From assembly GCA_025765615.1 (NCBI GenBank), contig JAIVFJ010000026.1, forward strand, positions 62,001 to 126,000: DNA of 64,000 nucleotides, given 5' to 3'. This document shows positions 46,225 to 57,003 of the stretch, piece after piece. Within the stretch, counting starts at the first letter, position 1. Each line of letters opens with the position of its first letter. The position numbers were made by a program, and so were the translations under genes. The stretch is from Zopfochytrium polystomum. Its lineage: Eukaryota; Chytridiomycota; Chytridiomycetes; Chytridiales; Chytridiaceae. Below the pieces are notes generated by a model. That model searched no databases and was not told the origin of the DNA. It worked only from the letters and a program-made list of their open reading frames with translations.

Positions 46225-46600
46225 TCAACTCTTTGACGAGACAGCATTGCTTTCGGGTAAGAACCTTTTAAATTCTTCTAACTGATCAGGAACATTCTCA
46301 AACAAAATCAGAGCTCGGGAGTACACTTCTTTGGTGCTCGCGATGCGTTGGAAGAATTTCCAGGAATTCCTTTTACATTTCGGACTGTTTGTCAAATTGG
46401 AGCTATGAAAATGCTTAGGCAACGAAACGACAAAAAATCAGTGCTGTTACCTTGACCTTGTTGACGTTGAGTGCATCAACAAACTCAACCTGAGGTCTTT
46501 TCGGATCCATCTGAAGTTGGTTCGTTTGTAGCGGCCACTGCGGTTGAGGCACGTGTATGCTCCGGCGGAGGAGGAACAGAGCCCGAAAGACTTTCGATCC
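46225..46600 (-). pseudogene. SIN3-like paired amphipathic helix (PAH2) relic
   Basis: Minus-strand exon ending at 46451 reads RPQVEFVDALNVNKVK. A 48-nt intron (46450-46403) follows, and then LQFDKQSEM, a TAA (46373-46375), and KEFLEIL. This lines up with the SIN3 PAH2 helix (EFNHAINYVNKIK, then F-Q-G-Q-P-D-I-Y-K-Q-F-L-E-I-L), with the stop replacing the conserved Tyr. A second frame then gives TKEVYSRALILFENV and PDQLEEFKRFLPES, the end of a PAH domain, so one frameshift is also needed. SIN3 is the histone-deacetylase corepressor scaffold. The remaining SIN3 domains were not found nearby. Confidence 0.6.
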
Positions 46601-47253
46601 TGACAGATGTACTAACTCCGCGGCCCGCGTCATCATCATGCCATCAACAGGGCCAGTTTTGTTCACACAAGCCATCCCTCACGTTGGGCTCACGTCGGAT
46701 TTCTCAAACAAGGCGTTCTCTCTGCCCAAGGGGGTGAATGCGACGCTCCTTTCCGACGACGGCGACCACCGCAACAACAAAGCGACTACGGTATGGATTG
46801 TACAAAAAGGGTCCTTCAGTCAAGGAAGTGAGTTGCGCCGATCCAAATGGCGAATCTGAAAAAACTCGCAAGCAGTTAAAAGGATTACCAATTGCTTTGA
46901 CCATCTAACATGTTACTGGAAGGCACCGAACATGCACGGAACCTGTTTCACTGCAGCTGCAGCTGCGGGCCGTCACAGCTAGAGGTCAGTTGGGCGTGCA
47001 TTCAGGCGAGCGCTTGATCAATGTCCGAAAATCATAGCACCCTTAGAGTTGTTGCATTTCGGTCCGCAATTTCAAACCTGTTATTTGTATTATATCTCTC
47101 CCGCTTTTCTTTCTCGCGCGCCCGCCCGACAAACATAGAAGAAATCCGCCGGCGCGCGGGATAGTGTCAGTGCCAAATCAAATCCAATTTGAAATCGCTT
47201 CTTGAAAAGAAGCAGTGTATCTTTGATGTTGTTGTGCATCCAAAAATTTCCAG
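46601..47253. other. Region between two gene relics
   Basis: About 0.65 kb with no supportable feature; minus-strand sequence at 46601-46675 may be additional N-terminal SIN3-relic coding sequence. Confidence 0.35.
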
Positions 47254-47796
47254 CGACAGCATCATCTTGTACACCAACCGCTTATCCCCCTGTATGTCAA
47301 TCTGTTCACTTTTGTGCTCTTTTGTGTGCTCTAAGAGAGCTCAATTTCCAAGACTCCCACCGCGCACACATTGCGCTGAACGAGCTCAAGCTTCCGCACA
47401 GTGAAGGCCAGGTTGATATCGTTGCGCCTCGCACGGCAGAGTACCTCGCGATCAACCCGCGCGGGCTGATCCCCACGCTTTCGTTCAACGGAGAAATTAT
47501 CACCGAGTCCACGATCATTGCCCAGTTTCTGGCCGACCAGTTCCCCGGGCGCCTTCTGCCGCCATCGGATGCGCCAAGGGCCCCGCTGACCCGTGCGAAA
47601 ATTAACTTTTTCGTCGACACTTTCGTCTCATCGGTTCCAGAGTCGCTAGTCCGAGATTCTTTTCACGGCGAAAACGCAGCAGGAGAAAGGCGATGCCGCG
47701 GCCGCGGCTGTGGCGGTTGCCGTGAAGGAAGTTGAGCCGTTGCTCCAGGATGCGTAGCCGTTCTTTGGCGGAAGCAAGGAGTTGACGTTGGCGGAA
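47254..47796 (+). pseudogene. Glutathione S-transferase relic
   Basis: Exon 47254-47291 encodes DSIILYTNRLSP. A 61-nt intron follows, and the frame resumes at 47353 as YSHRAHIALNELKLPH, AINPRGLIPTLSFNGEIITES and IAQFLADQFPG: a canonical thioredoxin-fold GST N-domain with the SNAIL/TES-type turn. After KINFFVDTFVSSVPESLV the frame is lost by one base. A second frame continues as FTAKTQQEKGD and VKEVEPLLQDA, then a TAG (47755-47757) where Lys is usual, then PFFGGSKELTLAE up to a GTACGT donor. No further exon was found. The frameshift plus in-frame stop and missing 3' end indicate inactivation, though a sequencing error could explain one of them. Confidence 0.65.
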
Positions 47797-48230
47797 GTAC
47801 GTGCTCTTCGTAATTCACTATTTTCGTTCCTGGGGAGTTGCGAGCCTCGGTATCTTAAGGTTCCCACCGGGAATTTCGCCGTTCGCTTTGGAGTTACGCA
47901 AAGGCGAATATGTACCCCCCCACTTTAGTCCCACAGCTTGAGGAGAAAACTCCTCGTTTCGTTGCGTGGATTCAGCACCTATGATGAGGCTGACACCGTT
48001 ATGCGCACTAAAATGTATCTTGGTATATCCCCATTGGAGTGGGGTTGGGCGAGAGCTTTTGGGTTGGAATAGGTTCCGTTTGGTGTTAAATGAAATCCTC
48101 GGCACTGGGTCTAGTGAGTGGTTCAGGCGTTGGTAACCGGCTCTTTTCCGGTCTTTCAGGGTTTGACCAGGGTAGGAACGGCGCCAGCTTGCTTTTGCTA
48201 CAGTTGAGAGGATTCAACTGGTTGAGAGCT

Positions 48231-48303
48231 GGGAGGCGTACATCCCCCGAGAGGGAGAGTCTCTTCCCACACCTAAGCAAATATGATTTTGCTGTCATAT
48301 AAT
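48231..48303 (+). repeat. Diverged direct repeat, copy A
   Basis: About 73 nt resembling 48671-48745: a GGAGG start, CCCCCGA, then CTCTTCCCACACCTAAGCAA and a TTGCTGTCATAT end. The upstream 80 nt are tRNA-like. Confidence 0.6.
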
Positions 48304-48670
48304 GCACGACACAGCCGGCGCCAAGCAGCGAAGCACCGTACACGTAAAGCATGGGAGGGGCCTAGCCAGACAGGCGCCATTAAAAGTAGCAAGCCAAAAC
48401 AGAGAAGAAAGGCAGTGGTTCCCCTTTTCTCTGCGAAGCCTCACGCCGCCCCACCATCCATCCCCCCCGGCATCCACCGTGCGCGCGTTTGGGCTGTGCG
48501 GGAGCCTTTTCTCTCCTTTCTCCACCCATCTCCGTTTTCCCTCCAATCCCAACGTTCTCTGGCTTCCCTGTTTTCCTTATCCGGTTTTCTCCACCTACCT
48601 CGCTTACGCCCGGTTCGAGCCCTGGCGCGGTAGGGGGGGTCGGTCGGCGAGGACTCTCGCCTCTGGTCAG

Positions 48671-48745
48671 GGGAGGACTGACGTCCCCCGATGAGAGGGT
48701 CTCTTCCCAAACCTGAGCAAACACGATATTGCTGCTGTGATATTA
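48671..48745 (+). repeat. Diverged direct repeat, copy B
   Basis: Partner of 48231-48303, with CTCTTCCCAAACCTGAGCAA and a TTGCTGCTGTGATAT end. It lies about 60 nt downstream of the B-box-like GGTTCGAGCCC at 48609. Confidence 0.6.
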
Positions 48746-48785
48746 CCCGAGCGAGCCTTAAAAATTATGCCAACCGGCACGGGAA

Positions 48786-50661
48786 ATGTCTGACTCGGAT
48801 CCACATCGTCCACTCAGCACAAGGGACCAGCCCGCGATCGCGCACTCGGCCAAAGTGAGGCCTGGGCCTGCCCGCCACCCGTCTACTTTCATCTCCTCAC
48901 TCCTCCTTTCCCCGAGTCCCAACCACTCGGCTTCTTGGGGATCGTCACGGAGTGGGCGAGTGCGCGAGAACAACCGAACTTACTGAGTCCTGGCCATTGC
49001 TGCAGGAGGCCACCAGCCCGCTCCCTCTGATCCCGCGCATCCTGGCGGCCAGCGGTGGTGCTCTCCTGGTAGCTCTGTTGGGTTCGTTGCCGCCGCTGCC
49101 CGATTGGCTCCCGTGCAACAAGCAGCTCACGAGAACCTTCTTCTCTCCCGTCGTGTACCCGCAGTAACCCCATTTGATGTCGTGAAAACGCGCATGCAAG
49201 CCGGCTTCACGGCGTCGCCCGCGGCCACACGCATGCCTTTGGCGGACGGCTCTCGGCTGCAGCGCGTGCCGGCAGTGTCCCGCCTCCTCGCTCCGTCGCA
49301 TCCGCCACCGCCGTCGTCGCTGCCACCGCTTTCGGCGGCCGACATCGATGCAATTCCGCCCGACAGGTGCTGCCGCGAATTCAACGCTACCCGGCCACCT
49401 CAAACGACGGCTAGCTCCGCCGCGAGACTGGCGGAAGAGCAGATGATTTGCAAGCTTCATCCGGGGCGATACATGGTTGTGCCTGGCGTGTGTCCTTATC
49501 AGTTTGTGGACGGCGTGCGAAAGCCCGTCGTTCCCGTGCCTGCCACAAGGTACACTGGGACAATCGTGAGTTGGCGCTCACCTGAAAGCCCAAAGAAGAG
49601 CTGACTACTTCTCTCGTCATAGGACGGGCTGCGTCAGATCATGAAAGCGGAAGGGGTTTCCGGCCTTTGGAGGGGAATCACACCAGCATTGTGAGTTGCA
49701 TGGCTGCCGTCCATTTTGGACTGAAACCTCCTTTCCGAACACGCTTCAGAATTCTTCAGATCCCGTCCACTGTTATTTATTATGTCGGCTACGAAGCCGT
49801 CCGCGACTCATTCCATGATGGACTTTCACGGTGGAACGCACAGGGTTACGCCGCCCTCCTCGCCGGAAGCTTTGCCCGCAGTACGTTCCTACTTCTTCTT
49901 TCTTCGCTCATTCAAGCGCCGATCTTTTTTTTTTATTCTCCTGCGACCCAGCCATCGCGACGACCGCTTTCTCTCCAATAGAGCTCGTGAAAACGCGGAT
50001 GCAGGCCAGCGCCGAAGAGGGCACTTTTGTCGGTATTACACGGCAAGTCTCGGCCATGGTCCGGGCGAACGGGTGGCATTCTCTGTGGCGAGGTCTGGGA
50101 CCCACCCTATGGCGGGACGTTCCGTTTTCGGGAATCTATTGGGCAGGGTACGAGAGCTTAAAACCGAAGCTCCTGCCGGATTTGGAAGGACAGCGCCCAA
50201 CGGCTGGCCAAGAATTTCTGGCCGCCTTCACGGCTGGAGCGGTGGCTGGAACGGTGAGCGTGATGGTTGTTTTTTTTCTCCCCGCGTTTCTTGTGTTTTT
50301 TACGCCGTGCAATCGCGGACCCTTCACAGGTGGCCGCTGTAGTTACAACGCCTTTTGACGTGGCCAAGACGCTGCAGCAAACCATCCACCACAATGAACC
50401 CGGTTGCTTGTCCAGCCCGTCCCAACAACTAAAGTTCGTCAAGGTTTTGCGAAGTGTTGCAGAGACAGAGGGATTGCCTGGGCTATTTCGGGGGCTTTCA
50501 CCAAGGATCGCGAGAATTGCGTAAGTCTTCACGCCTGACCCATTTTATTTTTCCCAATTCTAATAATACCCCCAACCACTATTCATAGTCCTGCGTGCGC
50601 AGTGATGATCTCCTCTTACGAAGTCGGAAAACTGTTTTTCGAATCTCAAGCTCGAATTTGA
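48786..50661 (+). CDS. Mitochondrial carrier of the SLC25A39/SLC25A40/MTM1 type
   Basis: Exons 48786-48854, 49006-49081, 49165-49565, 49623-49690, 49750-49880, 49952-50253, 50330-50520 and 50589-50661 give 436 aa. Three mitochondrial-carrier repeats show the signatures TPFDVVKTRMQ, SPIELVKTRMQ and TPFDVAKTLQQ, with LWRG and LFRGL turns and an ending SYEVGKLFFES. The first matrix loop is expanded (about 100 residues) and contains a CC pair and later Cys residues (MICKLHPG, GVCPYQ), then RYTGTIDGLRQI. Mammalian SLC25A39/40 use such loop cysteines to bind an iron-sulphur cluster and import glutathione into mitochondria; yeast Mtm1 is related. By family, this protein most likely supports mitochondrial glutathione and metal homeostasis. 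The start exon (MSDSDPHRP) is chosen because it is the only ATG that splices in phase. Confidence 0.9.
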
Positions 50662-50758
50662 AAAAGATCGACGCACGCAGAACCTCTCCCACCGTTCACC
50701 CTCCCCTCCACGGCAACGAACCCCAGTGCCATAGAAGAGAACGGACGCAATAGAACTC

Positions 50759-51965
50759 TCATATGAAATCGTCGTCCTCCCCCTCAAAGTTGACGAACCC
50801 GGTGTTTCGCACCATGGGCGACAGGAACGGGTCGGACTCGTCTCCGAGCATCCCTCCCACCACCACCACGTTGGGATCCGCGGTCGACAAGTCGATCCGG
50901 CTGCTCGCACCGGCCGCGCCACCGGAGCCACCAGGCCGGATCGCTGTGGGCAGCAGGGGCCTCCCGCCGCGGTTCTTGCCCAACATCACCGCCAATCGCG
51001 AAAACTGGATGCCGTTTCGAACAACGAGGAGGAGCGTGTCCGCCTCCGTCTCCCACGAGCGCTCGGTCGTGCATGTGCCGAACAGCAGCCAGAAGAGGGT
51101 GAAAACGCAAAAGACGACTAGTATGACGTCGAGGACGTTCCACAATGACTTCCAGAAAACCTGCGATAGTTGTCGCCGAACAACGGCCCACAATGCTTAA
51201 CCTAAACGTTGATCGTGGCATGCTGCCGTCACCAGTTTCTCACCTGTCCCAAAGCGTAGAAGCGGATCAGCACCTCAAAAATCATGATGAGGTTGACAAC
51301 TGCCTCCAAAAAGTAGAAGAAGCCTGTGGGGCTGGATTGAAGAACATCATTAAGTAGCTTTCAAAAGAAAAACGTTCGAAAGAGGTTGGCAACTCACCAC
51401 ATCTGGATCGTCGACTGTCACAGAATCAATCGCAAAACAGCAACGTCAGAACACGAATCCCCCCACTCAACGAGCACGGTCCAGTCTCTTTTTTCCTTAC
51501 CAAGATCAAGCAGACGATGGACAAGCCCATCATGACGAGATAGAACCACTGATAAAAGGTCGAATGCAAGATCCGATTCGCCAGCGAATGGACAAGCTCG
51601 CTCCGGGTCATGGCGGCGATCGACCCGCCGATCCCGCCGCCTCCGACTCCGCCACCGCCACCGCCACCGCCGTGGAAAGGGCGATTCGGCAGGGGGAGCA
51701 GGTCTGGCCCCGACGAGCCGCCCGCCGCGAAAAACGACGACGCCGACGACGACAGCGTCGCACCGCCGCCGCCACCGCCACCGGAGGGTGGCACGCCCGG
51801 TCCGCCGGATTGCGCGACCGCCACAGGTTGCATGGAGCCGAAGGAGTCGAAGGAGGAGTAGGCCAGTGACGAGGGAGAGCCGATCGGGCGCTGTTGGTTC
51901 TGCGGGGTGGCGGAGGACTGGAACGGCTGGAGGGCGGGCTGCTGCGAGGTTGATCGCCTTATCAT
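50759..51965 (-). CDS. Four-helix voltage-sensor-like membrane protein
   Basis: Exons 51965-51501, 51414-51398, 51331-51244 and 51160-50759 give 323 aa. Residues 1-110 are disordered with a Gly-run and Ser/Pro-rich sequence. A helix follows (FYQWFYLVMMGLSIVCLIL), then EAVVNLIMIFEVLIRFYALG, WNVLDVILVVFCVFTLFWLL with an Asp in the S3 position, and TLLLVVRNGIQFSRLAVML with spaced basic residues as in an S4 segment. The pattern matches ion-transport-type voltage sensors without a pore. The acidic C-terminus ends GFVNFEGEDDDFI. Related fungal and plant proteins are poorly described. The function is inferred from helix order only; the 17-nt second exon is the weakest point. The stop lies 98 nt from the stop of the convergent carrier gene. 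Confidence 0.7.
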
Positions 51966-52045
51966 TCTTCTTTTTCTTGCTCTCTCTCTTTTCTTTGCTT
52001 TTTGTTTCTTCGTTGGTGCTTTCCCTTGCCGACTTCCGAAAACGC

Positions 52046-53560
52046 ATGGACGAGATCATCCCCAACCTCTTCGTGTCCGAGTTGAGTATTACATAGCACA
52101 CCGTTGATGCGGGAGAGGGGCGGTATGCCATCACTCGTCCCCGCATCCACACACGAAGGCTTAACCATATAGAACCCCTGCCACGCTCAACAGCCTGGCC
52201 ACGGCCTCGGACACCGCCGCACTCCGCACGACAGGGATCACCCACATCCTCAGCATCGATCCGTCCTTTGCGCCCTCCCCGGCCGCCGCCGGGCAGCACT
52301 CCGCGCCGGACGGCTTCGTCCGCCTCGCCCTCCCCGTCCTCGACGTCCCCGCCGCCGACCTCCTCTCGCACCTCGACGCCGCCGTCGCATTCTGTCTGGC
52401 CGGCGGCGCGGGCGACGAGGACGACACCGGGCGAGGGGGCCAAGCCACGGAGAAGGCGGCGGCCTCGGTCGCCGACGGCGATGCTGACGCCGCCGCTGCC
52501 GGGACCTCTGCGAAGCCGTCGCCGCCGCCACCCGAGCCGCCGGCACCGGCGCGGGGCAAGGTGCTGGTTCACTGCGTCCACGGGGTCTCGCGGAGCGCCG
52601 CGGTCGCGGCCGCGTGCGTCATGCGGGTGTCCGGCGCGTCGGCGCGCGACGCTGTCGAGCGGGTCCGTGCGGTACGGCCAAAGGCGAGGTGGGTTTAGCG
52701 GGGGAATGGTCTTTTTATTGGTGTTGTGAGCGAATTTGCTGACGATGGCCGCCGGGCGCGGTAACGGTTGCTCAGACCAAACGACGGTTTCATCGAACAG
52801 CTGGAGCTGTACGAAGCCATGGGCTGCCGGGTCGACGCCGAGAACCAAAAGTACCGCGTGTGGCTGCTCGAGAGGTTGGCGCAGGAAGTGCAAGGTATTT
52901 TTTGGCCCCCCCATTCATTTTTTAGCTTCCCGTCCGCCAAAGCTGGACCCTGTTTTTCACACACAGAGCACTCGACGCACCGAAGCTACCACGCTCGCCG
53001 GGATCCCATCGAGCTCATCGCGGCTGGGCGAATCAACGAACCGTCGATGCGGTGCAAAAAGTGCCGGTTAGTTTTGCTCATAGAGGGGAACGAATTTTGA
53101 CTAATCCGGGCGCCGTTCCAATTGTGACCCCACCCCCCCACATCCGCAACCCTCGTTCCGCAACAGCCGCGTCCTCGCGCTCTCCTCGCACATCCTGGCG
53201 CACGCGCCCGGCACGGCCGCCAGCCACGCCTCGTTCTCAAAGCGCTACGTCTCTGCGTCGGCCATCGCGCCGGTCTCGTCTTCTTGCTCGTCGCACTTTG
53301 TCGAGCCGGTCGCGTGGATGGTGCAGCGCACAAAGAGCGGCGACAATGGCATTCTGCCGGGCCGCGGGGAGAGCGGAGCGGGAGCAGCAGGGGAGGGGGA
53401 GGGGGATTTGGCAGAGTTTGCTGCGATGGAGGGGCGGTTGGCGTGTCCAAAGTGCGATGCCAAGCTGGGCGCGTTCAACTGGGCTGGCAGTCCTTGCTCG
53501 TGCGGCGTGTGGGTCGCGCCTGCGTTTGCGCTTCACAAGACCAAGCTGGACTCTTTCTGA
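52046..53560 (+). CDS. Dual-specificity phosphatase YVH1/DUSP12
   Basis: Exons 52046-52080, 52173-52688, 52776-52894, 52967-53066 and 53167-53560 give 387 aa. The N-terminus MDEIIPNLFVSE and GITHILSIDPSF begin a dual-specificity phosphatase fold, followed by an Ala/Pro-rich insert of about 60 residues. The signature HCVHGVSRSAAV (HCxxGxxRS) provides catalytic Cys and Arg. RPNDGFIEQLELYEAMGC closes the domain. A zinc-binding C-terminus holds MRCKKCR and ACPKCDAKLG plus SPCSCGVW and ends APAFALHKTKLDSF, as in YVH1. YVH1 acts in late 60S ribosome maturation, releasing Mrt4 so that the P-stalk can assemble, and may also act in spore development. The start ATG is 81 nt from the divergent membrane-protein gene, so the promoters overlap. 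Confidence 0.92.
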
Positions 53561-53861
53561 GAGGCGAACCGAGTGTGGTGTAATGAGTGAGCAATGAAAT
53601 TATTTTTTTTTTTTTTTTTTTTTTTTTGTGGGTGTGGGTGTTGTTATGGGGTCTGACGTGGTGACCTTGACAGGACTGCTTTTATTGACAGATGACACAG
53701 GGAAAAACAGAGTTCCCACCAACAATTAGAAGAGAAAAGCACGAGGGCGCGAAGTTTCCGCACACAAAGGGGAAGTAAGCAAGAAAGGGGCGCGTTTAAA
53801 CGCATGGGGACGGACGCGCAGAGGGTCTTAGAACGGCGAGCGGGCGCATTCCCTGAGCGGC
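53561..53861. other. Convergent 3' region with poly-T tract
   Basis: Between the stops of YVH1 (+) and pyruvate kinase (-). It contains a T run of about 27 at 53601-53627. No gene was seen. Confidence 0.6.
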
Positions 53862-55834
53862 TTAATCCCGTTCAAAGCCGACGCACTTCAGCACGCGCAT
53901 AATGTTGGTGCTGCCGGCAACGCCTTCAATAACTCCGGATGTGACGACTACCTGTTGCGTGAAAGGAGGTGTGTGAGCGAAAGAACAAGGGCGCGATGGG
54001 CAGAAATAAAGGAATTATTACGTGATCGCCTTTCTGAGCCATGCCCATCTTCACGCCCCAAAGCATTGCGCGGTGGATAATGTTTTCTGTGCCTTCCATG
54101 TTGGGAACTAGCATTGGGTAAATGCCACGAAGCACTTGGCATTGGCGGGCAGCTTGCGGAGAGCTAGTGACCGCAAGGACAGGGGCAATTGGGCGGTACT
54201 TCGCGATCGCCTGTGCTGACGTTCCCGTCTGGGTTAGGATGATGATGAGAGTGGCGTGCACGTCCCAGCTCGTTTTCACTGGAGCCATGAAAAACGGACA
54301 TCATCAGCAACAGAGAATTTAAGGGGAGTTGAATGCTCACCGGCGCTGGACGCAACAGCCTCAGAAACACTGATGGGGAGGCGGATCTGACGACGAAGCT
54401 GTGGGTAGAGCTCCGAGTAGTTGATGTCCGCCTCGGCTTCTCGGCAAATCTTTGCCATCATCTCCACAGCGGCAACCGGGTGAGCTCCTTTCGCAGTCTC
54501 GCCAGACAGCATGACACAGTCCGAGCCGTCCAAAACAGCGTTGGCAACATCGGTGGCCTCGGCACGAGTTGGACGCGGGTTGACAATCATGGACTCGAGC
54601 ATCTGGGTGGCGGTGACAACATGCTTCCCCGCGGCATTGCACTTGCGAATCATCATTTTCTGATACCGAGCAACTATTGCAATAAAGGCTTAGAAAAAGG
54701 AGGCACGCTGAAATCCTGTTCAAAACGACATTACCTTGCTCCACGGGAACCTCCACACCCAGGTCGCCACGGGCCACCATGATGCCGTCCGAGACCGCCA
54801 GGATTTCGTCAAAGTTGTCAAGACCCTCCTGACTTTCAATCTTGGACATGATTTTGATGTTGGTGCCCGCGATCAACTTGCGAATCTCGAGAACATCCTG
54901 GGGCTTTCGAATGAAAGAAGCGGCAATGAAGTCTACACCTTGCTCGACACCAAATCGAATGTCGGCGGCGTCCTTCTCGGTGATAGCAGGAAGGTCCACT
55001 GGGATGCCAGGCAGGTTGACACCCTTAGTCTCGCCCAGCATGCCGCCATTTTCAATCTGAACCAGCACTTCGCCGACCTCGGGTCTTGACTCGACGACAA
55101 CGGTCCCGATCAGACCATCGTCAACAAGGATTCGGTCACCAGGGTGGACGCTGGCGGCGAGGGAAGTATATGTGGTGGCAACCTGTGTGGCGTCTCCAAG
55201 GCGAGACATGTCATTGTGGAAGAGGAAGAAGGAGTCCTTGACCAGGTGCACGTCCTTTCCATCAACGAGCTTGCCCGTCCGGATTTCGGGTCCCTTCGTG
55301 TCAAGCAGGATGGCAACGGTACGAGGAGTTTTGCAGCTAGCAAGGTACGTTCGGATGTTTGCGACGGTCTTGCTGTGATACTGAAATCGGGACACAATCA
55401 GAATGTCGACTGATTTGATCACGCGACATTCGAACCTCGTGGGTGCCGTGCGAGAAATTCATACGCATCACGTTCATACCCGCTTCGACGAGCTTGCCAA
55501 GCATCTCGACTGACTGGGTTTTTGGCCCTGCACACGAAAGGAGTTAGACATTGATTTCGCCAATGCAGTGTGAGTAAACTCACCGATGGTGCAAATGATT
55601 TTGGACTTGATCTGAACGGGCCGCTCAGCTGGACAAAACAACAAGCGTGTTAACGGGCAGCCACCAAAGCATCCCCATAGGCCGATCGGCCGCACCGCAC
55701 CCACACCGCGTCCCCAGCACACGAACAGCAACAACAACAACCACAAGAACAACAGCAGACAGCCAAGCAAACGCACCGGCTAGGTAGATGCTGTCGGACG
55801 CGGGAAGAGCAGACACTGCGGCAGCGGCGGCCAT
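53862..55834 (-). CDS. Pyruvate kinase
   Basis: Exons 55834-55777, 55628-55584, 55527-55436, 55380-54735, 54673-54341, 54278-54022 and 53951-53862 give 506 aa. Conserved elements are [137 protein letters not shown] and MLSGETAKG, with the C-terminal domain ending KCVGFERD. It converts phosphoenolpyruvate and ADP to pyruvate and ATP in the last step of glycolysis. The catalytic Lys (MSKIES) and metal-binding Glu/Asp (ARGDLG) are present. Length is normal. The upstream region is shared only with noncoding DNA. Confidence 0.96.
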
Positions 55835-57003
55835 CTTGAGCGTACTTGCTATGTGGGAGGGAGCGGGCGAGCGGGCGAGCGGGCGAGCGTGCGTGCGTGG
55901 GTTGTTGGGCGTGCGGACGGTGGATTTTTCGCTGTGAGAGAGGGAGCGACCGGACCGAGGGAGGGGGTTTTATTTATTCTGGGGATGATCGATGGTTTCT
56001 CTCACTCTTTTTTCCACTTTTTTTACTTTTTTGTTCATGTTTGGCTGGAATCGATGGGCTTTTTTCTAACGGCGGCAAGTAATAACGGCCAGCAGCAGTC
56101 CATGTCAAACAGACAGCGCCCACCATAATCGATGTGCTTTGCACACACACCACCCGATAGATATGCACTTTCAATCGGCCAATCAGAGTCGAGGATCAGA
56201 GATCCGAACGGCTGGTCGGTGTACCATCCATCACAAAGAAAAAGAGACAGACAGACAGACAGACAGACAGAGAGAGTCAGCCAAAGAGCCCCGCTCGGCC
56301 AAACTGCAGGTATGTCGATGGAACTCGCCCGAAGGGTGAAGAAAAACAGCGTCGGGTTGCCAGTTCTCGTCCGCCTTTCCGGCTCCGACCTCCTCTCAAC
56401 TCTCAAACACCGCAAGATAACGAAAAGGCAATCCAATATATCGTTTACCTGACGTGGGTGGGCAGCATGCGGGGCCGTGAAAAGCTGACCAACTTGCAGC
56501 ATAGTCTGTATGGCAAGTCGCGCGGCAATGCTATGGCAACACACAAGCAAGACAAGGCAAATGCAATCAATTGGTCCAATTGCTTGTGAGTTTGTCGCAA
56601 ACATAATGTCCACAATTGATCGACTTTTGCAAGTCCTAATTCAAGGAGTCTCAAATTCAACAACAAGCTGTCCAACAATTACAAGACAAAATAAAACCAC
56701 TTATCCCCGACATGCAATTCAATCTTGACAATGAATGGGAGTGGCAGGGAGCCACGAGGGGCTAATGGAACTTGAGCTGGATTCCGGACCCAATATTTCA
56801 ACAGATTGTCCTACCAAGTGAATGCAAAGCTTCGCAGTTTTGGTGGAAGCTCCCTGTTTGCATGAAATATCCTGTTGTGGTGTTGTCTCGACAAACCAGG
56901 TCGTCAATTAATTTTGGATTGGTCCCACGCAACAAGGCGCACTGCAGATCGAGCCTCTTGCTTGATTCTCGGCGCAAGCCGGTACTCTTATTGTCAACAG
57001 CAT
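55835..57003. other. Divergent promoter region with (GACA)n tract
   Basis: About 1.17 kb between the starts of pyruvate kinase (-) and the WD40 gene (+). It contains tandem GCGAGCGG-like units near 55866-55890 and (GACA)n at about 56246-56270. No gene is supported. Confidence 0.55.

Larger units (their letters stand above)
47797..48785. other. Intergenic region with a diverged direct repeat carrying a tRNA-type B box
   Basis: About 1 kb between the GST relic and the mitochondrial carrier. No gene is supported. Two related segments are listed as repeats. The first is preceded by ACCGG-CTCTTTT-CCGGT, a perfect five-pair stem with a seven-base loop like a tRNA anticodon arm. The second contains GGTTCGAGCCC, a canonical RNA polymerase III B box. 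Confidence 0.5.

Noticed and set aside
48100..48175. Functional tRNA-Lys gene
   Set aside because: Anticodon-arm-like hairpin present, but the T-arm and acceptor stem do not pair.
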